DNA from: JAYYZW01 sp965217605
GTDB lineage: Bacteria > Pseudomonadota > Gammaproteobacteria > Ga0077536
Length of the DNA stretch: 64,000 nucleotides
Reading direction: 5' to 3'
NCBI GenBank assembly: GCA_965217605.1
Contig: CBDCJB010000013.1
Location: forward strand, 434,001-498,000
Below are positions 27,265 through 34,536 of the stretch, piece after piece. Position numbers and translations under genes: made by a program. Under the pieces are notes generated by a model. The model did no database searches and was not told where the DNA came from. It saw only the letters and a program-made list of their open reading frames with translations. Position 1 is the first letter of the stretch. Each line of letters opens with the position of its first letter.

Positions 27265-27657
27265 CTAAGCCGCAGCCTCTATTCGATTGAATATCGCGTC
27301 GATCTTCTCACTCAAGGTTTGCGCATTGAAGGGTTTTACGACATAGCCATTGATGCCGGCCTGCGCCGCCTCGACGATCTGCTCCTTACGGGCCTCCGCG
27401 GTCACCATCAGAATCGGCATGTCCGCCAGTTTCTTGTCGGCGCGAACCGCCTTGACGAGTTCGATTCCTTCCATGATGGGCATATTCCAATCGGTGATCA
27501 GGAAATCGAATCCACCGGCCTGTAACTTGGGGAGCGCGGTCTTACCGTCGTCGGCGTCATCGGTATTATCAAATCCGAGATCACGCAGCAGATTCATGAT
27601 TATTCGACGCATGGTCTGGTGATCATCGACGACGAGGATCTTCATATTTTTATCCAT
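27265..27657 (-). CDS. cheY: Chemotaxis response regulator CheY
   Basis: A 130-residue single-domain receiver with all key residues: Asp11-Asp12 (acidic pocket), Asp56 (phosphorylation site), Thr86, Tyr105 and Lys108. This is the CheY set for motor switching. The ATG at 27657 gives MDKNMKILVVDD; a second ATG at 27645 is possible but too close to the first strand. Adjacent to cheZ, it would normally be phosphorylated by the CheA whose remnants lie just upstream. Confidence 0.92.
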   Translation of the reverse strand: MDKNMKILVVDDHQTMRRIIMNLLRDLGFDNTDDADDGKTALPKLQAGGFDFLITDWNMPIMEGIELVKAVRADKKLADMPILMVTAEARKEQIVEAAQAGINGYVVKPFNAQTLSEKIDAIFNRIEAAA

Positions 27658-27747
27658 ATTGGGCTACCCAGATCCTGAAAAAACACTTACCCCTATAGCG
27701 GTTGGCACGACACTTCCTTGAATGAGCGCCCGCGCACCCCTGGTGCG

Positions 27748-27915
27748 CTAATCCGTGGCGAACGCGACCAATTCGGCAGCGACATCCTCGAGCGCCACGA
27801 CCCGCTCGGCGGCGCCGCCTTTGATCGAATGTGGGCCGCGAAAAATCGTATTGATCGCCTCGGGGTCGGGCGCACCGACGTCGAGACTCAGCAGAGACGA
27901 TTCCATACCGTCTAG
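27748..27915 (-). pseudogene. cheA: cheA remnant, Hpt-domain fragment (3' side of IS insertion)
   Basis: Reading minus from the IS edge gives LDGMESSLLSLDVGAPDPEA, then INTIFRGPHSIKGGA. This is the P1 (Hpt) domain of CheA with the phosphorylatable His in HSIKGGA. The frame ends with TAG at 27748 after a short unrelated-looking tail, so the dimerisation, ATPase and CheW-like domains (over 500 residues) are missing. The upstream end abuts the IS with the target duplication CTAG at 27912-27915. Joining it to the fragment at 29529-29588 restores a continuous CheA N-terminus (FEALDGMESS). Confidence 0.88.
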
Positions 27916-29527
27916 CCCGGATATTTCATAAAAAAAGAGGGCAAGCCCTTTCTAATCCGTTATAATTCAGTTAGTTAGGCTGAAAACGGAAAGGACTCGC
28001 CCGTGACAGAATGTACCCAGACTGCGCTGCAATTTCCAGGCTTTTCTCGCCGCAAGATCGACGTCTCATTCAACGCCGGTGACATCACTTCCAACGGTGG
28101 GGTGCAGTTGCTGCGCTGGGCCGATGAACGGACCGGGTTGATCAAGGCCGCGGCACGGGCCATTGGGGATTCGCGCCGGAGAAAGAGCTGCACCCACGCT
28201 CTGGAGTCGCTGGTCCGACAGCGGGTCTATGGCCTTTCCCTGGGCTATGAGGACCTCAACGACCACGAGGCATTGCGCGCGGACTTGGCTCTGCAGACGG
28301 CGCTTTCCCGGGATGCGTCGCTGGCGAGCCCGTCGACGTTGTGCCGACTGGAGAACCGCGCGAACCGGAACACCGCGGTGGCCCTGCACAAGGGACTCAT
28401 TGATAACTTTATCGCCGCTTACAAACAAGCGCCCCGACGACTGATACGCGATGTGGATGCCACCGACGATCGGGTGCAGGGTGATCAAGCGGGCCGCTTC
28501 TTCCACGGCGACTACGACCACGACTGCTGTCTGCCCTTGTACGTGTTCTGTGGCGATCAACGGTTGGTCAGTTATCTGCGTTCGAGCAAGATCGACGGCG
28601 CAAAACACAGTGGGGCGATCTTGGCGCTGTTGATCAAACGGTTGCGCCAGGCGTGGCCGAAGGTCGAGATCCTGGTGCGCGCCGATGCCGGCTTTTGCCG
28701 CTGGCGGATGCTGCGCTGGTTCGATCGCCACGGCGTGGATTACGTCATGGGTATCGCGAAAAACCCGCGTTTGCACGATCAATCGTTAGCGTTGCGCACG
28801 TTGGCTCAGTGGCGGTATTGGATGATGGGTGAGAAGCAGCGCCTGTTCAGCGAGGTCCGTTACGCCGCACCGACTTGGGATACCCCGCGACGGGTGATCG
28901 TCAAGGCCGAGCACAGCGCCCGCGGCAGCAATCCCCGCTTCGTGGTGACCCACCTCACCGGCAAGGCCCAACGCATCTACGACCGCCTCTACTGCGCCCG
29001 CGGCGAGATGGAGAACCGGATCAAGGAGCAGCAGTTGGGCCTGTTTGCCGATCGCACCAGTGGCCACACCTGGTGGGCCAATCAGTTCCGGCTGTTGCTC
29101 TCAAGCTTGGCTTACACGCTGTTGGAGACGATCCGCCGGGTGGCACTACACGCAACGGCACGGGCTCGCGCGCAAGGCGGCACGCTGCGCCTGAAACTAT
29201 TACGCATCGGCGCCATCGTCTTGCGCAATACCAGGCGCATCCGACTGTTGCTCTCCAGTGCTTACCCCCATCGAGAACTGTTCTGCCTGGTGGCCGCTCG
29301 CCTCAAGCCGGGATAGTCGTCCCAACGCCAGTCGCCTCGTGTGCGATTCCTTGTGAGTCGGGGTGTCGCTCGCCTCCGAAACGACTCGTGCATCGCAATC
29401 GGCGATAAATCCACCGGTGGCGCGCCGAAACGTCGCGCTCAAGCGCCGCTTCGTGCCACCACCAACGAATTCCGACCCATGATCGACCAACTCCACGCAC
29501 AATCTCACTGCTCATGCAATATCCGGG
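27916..29527 (+). mobile_element. IS1380-family insertion sequence, copy 1
   Basis: A 1612-bp element bounded by terminal inverted repeats beginning CCCGGATATT and flanked by 4-bp direct repeats CTAG (27912-27915 and 29528-29531). It carries one transposase gene on plus. A TATAAT at 27961-27966 lies upstream of it. The insertion splits cheA. A near-identical copy in opposite orientation lies at 44164-45778. Confidence 0.93.
28003..29316 (+). CDS. IS1380-family transposase (copy 1)
   Basis: A 437-residue DDE transposase of the IS1380 family. The N-terminal FPGFSRRKIDVSF and ITSNGGVQLLRWADERTG are characteristic. Asp residues occur in DVDATDD and VRADAGFC, and the C-terminal YCARGEMENRIKEQQ has the Y-R-E-K style motif of IS4-like clans. 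The GTG start has AAAGGA 8 bases upstream. The reading frame is intact and differs from copy 2 at five residues, so either copy could be active. Confidence 0.93.
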   Translation: MTECTQTALQFPGFSRRKIDVSFNAGDITSNGGVQLLRWADERTGLIKAAARAIGDSRRRKSCTHALESLVRQRVYGLSLGYEDLNDHEALRADLALQTALSRDASLASPSTLCRLENRANRNTAVALHKGLIDNFIAAYKQAPRRLIRDVDATDDRVQGDQAGRFFHGDYDHDCCLPLYVFCGDQRLVSYLRSSKIDGAKHSGAILALLIKRLRQAWPKVEILVRADAGFCRWRMLRWFDRHGVDYVMGIAKNPRLHDQSLALRTLAQWRYWMMGEKQRLFSEVRYAAPTWDTPRRVIVKAEHSARGSNPRFVVTHLTGKAQRIYDRLYCARGEMENRIKEQQLGLFADRTSGHTWWANQFRLLLSSLAYTLLETIRRVALHATARARAQGGTLRLKLLRIGAIVLRNTRRIRLLLSSAYPHRELFCLVAARLKPG

Positions 29528-29528
29528 C

Positions 29529-29588
29529 TAGCGCTTCGAAACTCTCTTCGAAGAAGGTCTCGTGGAATTCGCTGAGATCGGTCGTCAT
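29529..29588 (-). pseudogene. cheA: cheA remnant, N-terminal 20 residues (5' side of IS insertion)
   Basis: From the ATG at 29588 the minus strand encodes MTTDLSEFHETFFEESFEAL, the start of CheA. It then runs into the IS end, where translation would continue ARILHEQ and stop. The start has AGGA about 10 bases upstream and lies 31 bases after the response-regulator stop. The CTAG at the junction is the IS target duplication. The other half of the interrupted Hpt domain is at 27748-27915. Confidence 0.88.
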
Positions 29589-29619
29589 TTCCGGCAATCC
29601 TATCGGCGGATTACTGCGC

Positions 29620-29982
29620 TCAATCGAGCACGCGGCGCACGGTGGCCTGAAATTGATCCGGCTCGAACGGCTTTACGATCCACCCGGTCGCACCGGCTGC
29701 CCTCCCCTCCTGCTTGCGCTCGACGCTCGACTCGGTGGTCAGGATCAAGACCGGCGTGAATTGATAGTTATCCAGAGCGCGCAGTTCTTTGACTAGCGTG
29801 ATGCCGCCCATCTTCGGCATGTTCACGTCCGTCACCACGACATCGACATGATTGCGTTTCGCGAATTCGAGCGCTTCTTCCCCGTCACCCGCCAGCACGA
29901 CGTCATGTCCGTCGGATTTCAAGGTGTATTCGACCATCTGACGAATCGAGGCCGAATCGTGTACGGCAAGTATGCTCGCCAT
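29620..29982 (-). CDS. CheY-like response regulator with altered acidic pocket
   Basis: A 120-residue receiver of the type that precedes cheA in many gammaproteobacterial chemotaxis operons. The phospho-acceptor Asp52, Thr82/Thr83 and Lys104 are present. The paired acidic residues after the first strand read His8-Asp9 (ILAVHDSAS) where family members have Asp-Asp. One base change (GAC to CAC) explains it and should weaken Mg binding. It is first in the operon from the FliA-like promoter at 30076-30102 and is followed by the cheA scrap. Confidence 0.85.
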   Translation of the reverse strand: MASILAVHDSASIRQMVEYTLKSDGHDVVLAGDGEEALEFAKRNHVDVVVTDVNMPKMGGITLVKELRALDNYQFTPVLILTTESSVERKQEGRAAGATGWIVKPFEPDQFQATVRRVLD

Positions 29983-30075
29983 GAATATCTGCTCCCCTCA
30001 TTGGTTCTGATTGGAGAAATCGCCAACCACGCGGCCATCAATCGAGACACATTTGACACACGTAAAAGTGCCCCC

Positions 30076-30102
30076 CCATCGGCACGGTGTAGTCAAACTT
30101 TA
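30076..30102 (-). promoter_or_regulatory. FliA (sigma-28) promoter, minus strand
   Basis: On the minus strand TAAAGTTT (30102-30095), 11 bases, then GCCGATGG (30083-30076) matches the flagellar sigma-28 consensus TAAAGTTT-N11-GCCGATAA in all but the last two positions. It points to the response regulator starting at 29982, giving a leader of roughly 85 bases. It indicates that the cheY-like/cheA/cheY/cheZ set was a class III flagellar-chemotaxis operon. Confidence 0.8.
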
Positions 30103-30164
30103 GGTGTTACCTGCATCGTTCGAGTGTTGCGAATCGTCTTCACGACGCTTTGCCATCTGACCGT

Positions 30165-30192
30165 TAAAGTGGATGCGATTCTCGGCCGATGA
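30165..30192 (+). promoter_or_regulatory. FliA-like promoter, plus strand, upstream of PilZ gene
   Basis: TAAAGTGG starting at 30165 is followed after 12 bases by GCCGATGA (30185-30192). This is one base longer than the usual N11 spacing but close to the sigma-28 consensus. It lies 30 bases upstream of the PilZ-protein ATG and is divergent from the minus-strand FliA promoter 62 bases away. Confidence 0.6.
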
Positions 30193-30222
30193 AACGATCA
30201 GACAGAATCCACGGGCACGAAG

Positions 30223-30573
30223 ATGGCGCAACCAGCCCAACAGCCTCAATACGTCACCCGACGCGCAGTTCGGCGCGTCGACGTGCCCAAAGGGATCGTG
30301 AATAACGCCGCGCTCAGCGCCAGAAACCTGTCTAAAGCGGGCATCATGCTGGCGAGTGGCAGCGAACCGCGGATTGGTGCAGTCATCGAACTGGACCTGC
30401 AACTCGGCGAAAACGAAGTCGCGCTGAAGGCGATCGTCATGTGGTGTCAGGCCGCGCGGTCGATCTTCGCGTCAGGCTATGTCATGGGCGCGCGTTTCGT
30501 CGACGTCTCCACGCGCGAACGCCTGCTATTACGCGCTTATATCGACGCGATCTCGCCCGCTTCACCCCGCTAA
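30223..30573 (+). CDS. PilZ-domain protein (probable c-di-GMP effector)
   Basis: A 116-residue protein with both PilZ signature elements in the right order: RxxxR (Arg14 to Arg18, RAVRR) and NxSxxG (Asn35, Ser37, Gly40 in NLSKAG). These bind cyclic di-GMP. No other domain is present, so it would act by binding a partner, typically the flagellar motor or a surface-polymer synthase. It lies between a FliA-like promoter and the broken receptor gene, fitting a motility-related role. The gene itself appears intact. Confidence 0.75.
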   Translation: MAQPAQQPQYVTRRAVRRVDVPKGIVNNAALSARNLSKAGIMLASGSEPRIGAVIELDLQLGENEVALKAIVMWCQAARSIFASGYVMGARFVDVSTRERLLLRAYIDAISPASPR

Positions 30574-30598
30574 AGGTCGGCGGCCTCGGGGCCGACAA
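30571..30598 (+). promoter_or_regulatory. Candidate FliA-like promoter upstream of receptor gene
   Basis: TAAAGGTC begins at 30571, overlapping the PilZ stop codon, with GCCGACAA at 30591-30598 after 12 bases. This is the same spacing as the promoter upstream of PilZ. It is a weaker match and also overlaps a GC-rich inverted repeat (GTCGGC...GCCGAC), so it may be a hairpin instead. Confidence 0.35.
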
Positions 30599-30658
30599 AC
30601 GAAATTCAGCGATCTTGGTTTAGAGATCAAGTGGATAGAGGGGACGCGGAACAAAACC

Positions 30659-32881
30659 ATGGACCTGAGATGTCATCTCGCGCGCGTTAAGTGGCGCACC
30701 AAGATACTGGGGCTCTCCGGCTTGCTTCTGTCGTTCTGCATCATCGTGTCGGCGGGTGGCAGTTATTTCATACGCTCGCAAGATGCGCTCTTGCAACAGG
30801 TGCTCATCACCGGGCAGCAACGCGGCGATGTCGCATTCGAAATGGCCGATGCGATCGTCGAGTTGGATCGGGCTTTGCAGACCCTGATCACCGCGACCGG
30901 TGCGGACAACATCCATGCCACGTTTCTAGACCCTATCCGCAGGTCTTCGATTCTGGAGAAACACCTGCGTAAGCTGACAAAAACATCTACGGATCTCCCT
31001 GAAGCCGCCGAGCTCGAGCGCGTACTCGACGATATCCGCCCGCTTCAACAACAGGCCGTCAAGGCCGCTAGGCGCGATGAAGACGAAGTGGCGCGGACTC
31101 ACATGCTGGCCGCCTTCGACGACACGACGCGCGCGATTGAGTTGTCAAATACAATCGCGCACCACGAACGCGAATCTCTCAATCAAGAGCTGTAGGCGAT
31201 CTCGAATGCCAATCACGCCGCGCTCCCGTTCATCATCGGATTCGTGTTCATCGCACTGTCTCTCGGTTTTATCGTCAGTTTCTTCGCCTCGGGGCTTATA
31301 ACCCGTCCGTTGAAAGCCGCCGTGCAACTCGCTCAGCGAATTGGGGCGGGCGATCTGTCTTCGACTATAAAAGTGATCGGTACGGATGAAATTTCAGAGC
31401 TGCTGTTGGCGCTCGAGCACATGCAATCGGATCTCAATAACCGCATCGAAAAAGAGTACCGGGCCGCACGCGTCAATACCGCGATACGCTACGCGCTCGA
31501 CAACGTCGCCGCCAACGTGATGATGGTCAACCGCAATAACGAGGTCCGGTATTTCAACAACATGTTGAGGCGCACACTCGAGCAATTACCGGGCATCGAT
31601 CCCGAGGCAATTATCAATTGCGACATCAGAGAATTGGCACCCGACGCGGATGCGGAATTGGCCATGAATCGATTCCTGACGGTGTATCAATCAGAGGAAA
31701 TCGAGTTCGGAGAACGCGTGTTCGAGTTTCGCGGCAATGCGGTCGAGTCCAGCGAGGGCGAAATCCTGGGCACGGTCATCGAATGGAAGGAGCGCACGTT
31801 CGAACGCAGGGCGGAGCGCGAGATCGGCGCGATCGTCACGGCCGCACGCGCCGGCGATCTATCGCAGCGCATCGAAGTCGACGAAAAGATCGGGTTCTTT
31901 CGCAGCCTCGCAGTGGGCGTCAACGAGTTGATCGCGGTCTCCGAGCACAGCCTGGTGGACATAGCGCGCGTAATGGGTAGCCTCTCACACGGCGATCTCA
32001 CCAAGAAAATCAATAACGACTATGCGGGCACCTTTGCTGAGGTCAAGGTCGGCGTCAATGGCACACTCGATAAGCTCGAATCGATCGTGCAACAAATTCG
32101 GTCGGCATCCGAACTGATACGTAAGGAATGTGGCGGCATTGCTCGTGACAACCAGGAGGTCGCCGAAAGCACGGCCTGTCAAGCCGAGCAGCTCGCGCGA
32201 TCGGCCGAGCGCATGAAGACGATGAATCAAACGGTTCGTCAAAACGCAGCGCAGGCGCGAGAGGCTGATGAGCTGGCGGCCCAGGCCCGCTCGCAAGCCG
32301 AAGGCGGCGGTGACATCGTTCGCGACGCCGTTGCCGCAATGACAGAGATCAGCACGTCGAGTCAACGCATCGCCGACATCATCGGCGTGATCGACGACAT
32401 TGCGTTTCAAACGAATCTGCTCGCGCTCAATGCCGTGGTTGAAGCGGCGCGCGCAGGGGAACAAGGCAAGGGGTTTGCCGTCGTCGCCGGCGAGGTTAGG
32501 AATTTGGCGCAACGCAGCGCCACTGCCGCCCGGGAGATTAAAGACCTCATCGACGACAGCGTATCGAAAGTGAAAGGCGGCGCCCGCCTGGTCGGAGATT
32601 CAGGCGAAGCCTTGCATGAAATCGTAGAGACCAGTAAACAGGTCAGCGACATCGTTTCGACCATTGCGGCGGTCGGTGAGGACCAGGCTCAGGGCATGGA
32701 ACAAGTCAGCACCGCAGTGATGGCGATGGACCAGTCCGCGCGGGAAAGCTCTACGCTCGTCCAGGAGGCCGCCCGGGCCAGTCAGCAGAGGAGTGGAAAG
32801 GCGCCCAATCTCGCGGAATTAGTCGCCTATTTCACGCTCAGAGAAGATGCGGAGCACGCGGACGGCGAGCGCGCCGCGTAA
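30659..32881 (+). pseudogene. Methyl-accepting chemotaxis protein interrupted by an in-frame TAG
   Basis: The continuous frame would encode about 740 residues. It has TM1 near 15-37, a four-helix-bundle-like periplasmic domain, TM2 near 190-212, HAMP, a PAS-like segment (VMMVNRNNEVRYFNN), a second HAMP-like segment and the signalling domain. The hairpin tip IDDIAFQTNLLALNAVVEAA is intact. Codon 179 (31193-31195) is TAG, probably from a Gln CAG, just before TM2. Translation would stop at 178 residues; a GTG at 31244 could restart but lacks the sensor. No frameshift is seen, so one nonsense change or sequencing error explains it. The ATG at 30659 is preferred over a start at 30479 inside PilZ. 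Confidence 0.85.
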
Positions 32882-32933
32882 GGGCTGCGCTTAATCTTGC
32901 GATCGATAGTAAAGGCGCGTATGGGCTGGCGCC

Positions 32934-33173
32934 CTACTCGCCGTCTTTGCAATCCTTGTCTTTCGATCCGCATTGCTTTTTAGCGCCACGCACTTTCGAC
33001 TTACCTTCAGGCGTATCGTCTTCGTAGTTCACGGCATTCTCCGAGCTGGGATTCAACTCGTAGGACGGATCAATGGGTTGGTAGGTGGGATTGCCAACAT
33101 TGCTCGCGAAACCGGCCTGGCTCACGACCAGGGCCATTAGGATCGCAACCACCAATGCCATGGGGGCTTTCAT
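32934..33173 (-). CDS. Small secreted lysine-rich protein of unknown function
   Basis: 79 residues with a signal peptide (MKAPMALVVAILMALVVSQA, cleavage near GFAS), then a hydrophilic Asn/Pro/Ser-rich stretch and a charged tail with a Cys pair (KKQCGSKDKDCKDGE). A strong AAGGAGA lies 8 bases upstream of the ATG. No known family. The signal peptide and ribosome-binding site make it a credible gene despite its size. It is expressed away from the receptor gene. Confidence 0.6.
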   Translation of the reverse strand: MKAPMALVVAILMALVVSQAGFASNVGNPTYQPIDPSYELNPSSENAVNYEDDTPEGKSKVRGAKKQCGSKDKDCKDGE

Positions 33174-33340
33174 CTGACGTTCTCCTTACATCGCTGGACG
33201 CGGATGGCATAACCGGCCGCGTTAATGATATAGGTTAGCCCGCCCGGACCGTCAATAACAGGCTGGCTGCGCCGGCGGATGTGACGGAGATCGCAATAGG
33301 GGCATAAAACGGGGGCTCAACATGGTAAAAATACCAATCT

Positions 33341-34531
33341 GTGCGTGATTCCACCTCCACCGCGATCGTAGGCGCGGGCATCGGCGGCCTGACTGCGGCA
33401 TTGGCCCTCCAACAACGTGGATTTACCGTGCATGTTTTTGAACAGGCCGGCAGCCTCGGCGAGATCGGTGCCGGCATGCATTTGAGTCCGAACGGCATGA
33501 AAGTCATGCATGCGCTCGGGCTGGAATCCGCATGCGGCGCAATCGCGGCACGCCCACAGGCCATCTCGACCAAACATTTCGAGACCGGCATAGCGAACTT
33601 CGAAGGGCTACTCGATGCCGCGTACGAAGCGCGCTTCGGCGCGCCGTTTTACAGCTTTCATCGCGCCGACCTGCACGCCGTCCTGGTCGATGCGGTGCGC
33701 GGCAACGATCCTGAGTGTATCAGCGTCGACCGTCGCGCCGTCGACATCGTCGAGGGCGCCGACGGCGTAACGATCGAGTTCAGCGCCGGTGCGTCCGCGA
33801 GTGTGGATGTGGTCGTCGGCGCCGACGGGGTGCACTCCCAGGTCAGGGCATCCGTACATGGCCAGCTCGACGCGCACTTCACCGGCCACGTCGCCTACCG
33901 CGGCATGGTGGCCACGGACACGCTACCGCAAGGCTTCGTTGAACCCAAGCTCAACATCTGGGTTGGACCTGGCAAACACGTTGTCGCCTACCCAGTGCGC
34001 CGGGGCGAATTGATCAACTACGTGGCATTGATCGAAGAGGATGACTGGCAACACGAATCCTGGACCACCAAGGCTGACAAGAACACGCTGGCTCGGCATT
34101 TCGATGGCTGGAATGAGATCGTGCGCACATTGGTCGATCTGACCTTGCAGGGTGAATGCTATAAATGGGCACTGTTCGTGCGCGACCCGCTGCCGGCCTG
34201 GTCTACACCGCACGTCACATTGCTCGGCGACGCCGCGCATCCGATGGTGCCCTACCTTGCCCAGGGTGCGGTCATGGCGGCCGAGGACGCGTGGATTCTG
34301 GCCGCCTGCCTCGAAGCCCAATCGAATTCCAAGTCGGCATTAAAAATCTACGAGCAGGCGCGGCTCGAGCGTACGTCCGACGTGCAAGCCGCGGCATGGG
34401 AACAGGGGCAGATGAATCACGCGGTGGGCCGGGACGCCGATGGTGATCGCTTCCGCGGCGGCAAGTTCGCGGACCCGGCCTGGATCTACAGCTATGACGC
34501 CGTCGAATTGTTTCCCGTGGCCGCGCAGTAA
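33341..34531 (+). CDS. FAD-dependent aromatic monooxygenase (salicylate/3-hydroxybenzoate hydroxylase-like)
   Basis: A 396-residue group A flavoprotein monooxygenase. It has the dinucleotide motif GAGIGG (11-16), the DG motif GADGVHSQVR and the GD motif GDAAHPMVPYLAQGA. These bind FAD and couple NAD(P)H oxidation to hydroxylation of an aromatic ring. It starts with GTG at 33341. Convergent with the tungsten oxidoreductase gene, 5 bases between stops. The aromatic substrate is not deducible. Confidence 0.85.
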   Translation: MRDSTSTAIVGAGIGGLTAALALQQRGFTVHVFEQAGSLGEIGAGMHLSPNGMKVMHALGLESACGAIAARPQAISTKHFETGIANFEGLLDAAYEARFGAPFYSFHRADLHAVLVDAVRGNDPECISVDRRAVDIVEGADGVTIEFSAGASASVDVVVGADGVHSQVRASVHGQLDAHFTGHVAYRGMVATDTLPQGFVEPKLNIWVGPGKHVVAYPVRRGELINYVALIEEDDWQHESWTTKADKNTLARHFDGWNEIVRTLVDLTLQGECYKWALFVRDPLPAWSTPHVTLLGDAAHPMVPYLAQGAVMAAEDAWILAACLEAQSNSKSALKIYEQARLERTSDVQAAAWEQGQMNHAVGRDADGDRFRGGKFADPAWIYSYDAVELFPVAAQ

Positions 34532-34536
34532 CCCGT

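Noticed and set aside
27939..27950. Short AGGGCAAGCCCT hairpin at the IS left end as a terminator for cheA transcription
   Set aside because: Stem is only 5 bp and no T-run follows; it is more likely part of the IS end.
28066..28782. 238-codon frame antisense to the IS transposase (also 44912-45628 in copy 2)
   Set aside because: It is conserved only because the IS copies are nearly identical; antisense to a clear transposase.
31193..31195. TAG in the receptor gene read as pyrrolysine or a programmed stop
   Set aside because: No pyl genes are visible and receptors do not use Pyl; a simple Gln to stop change or sequence error is simpler.
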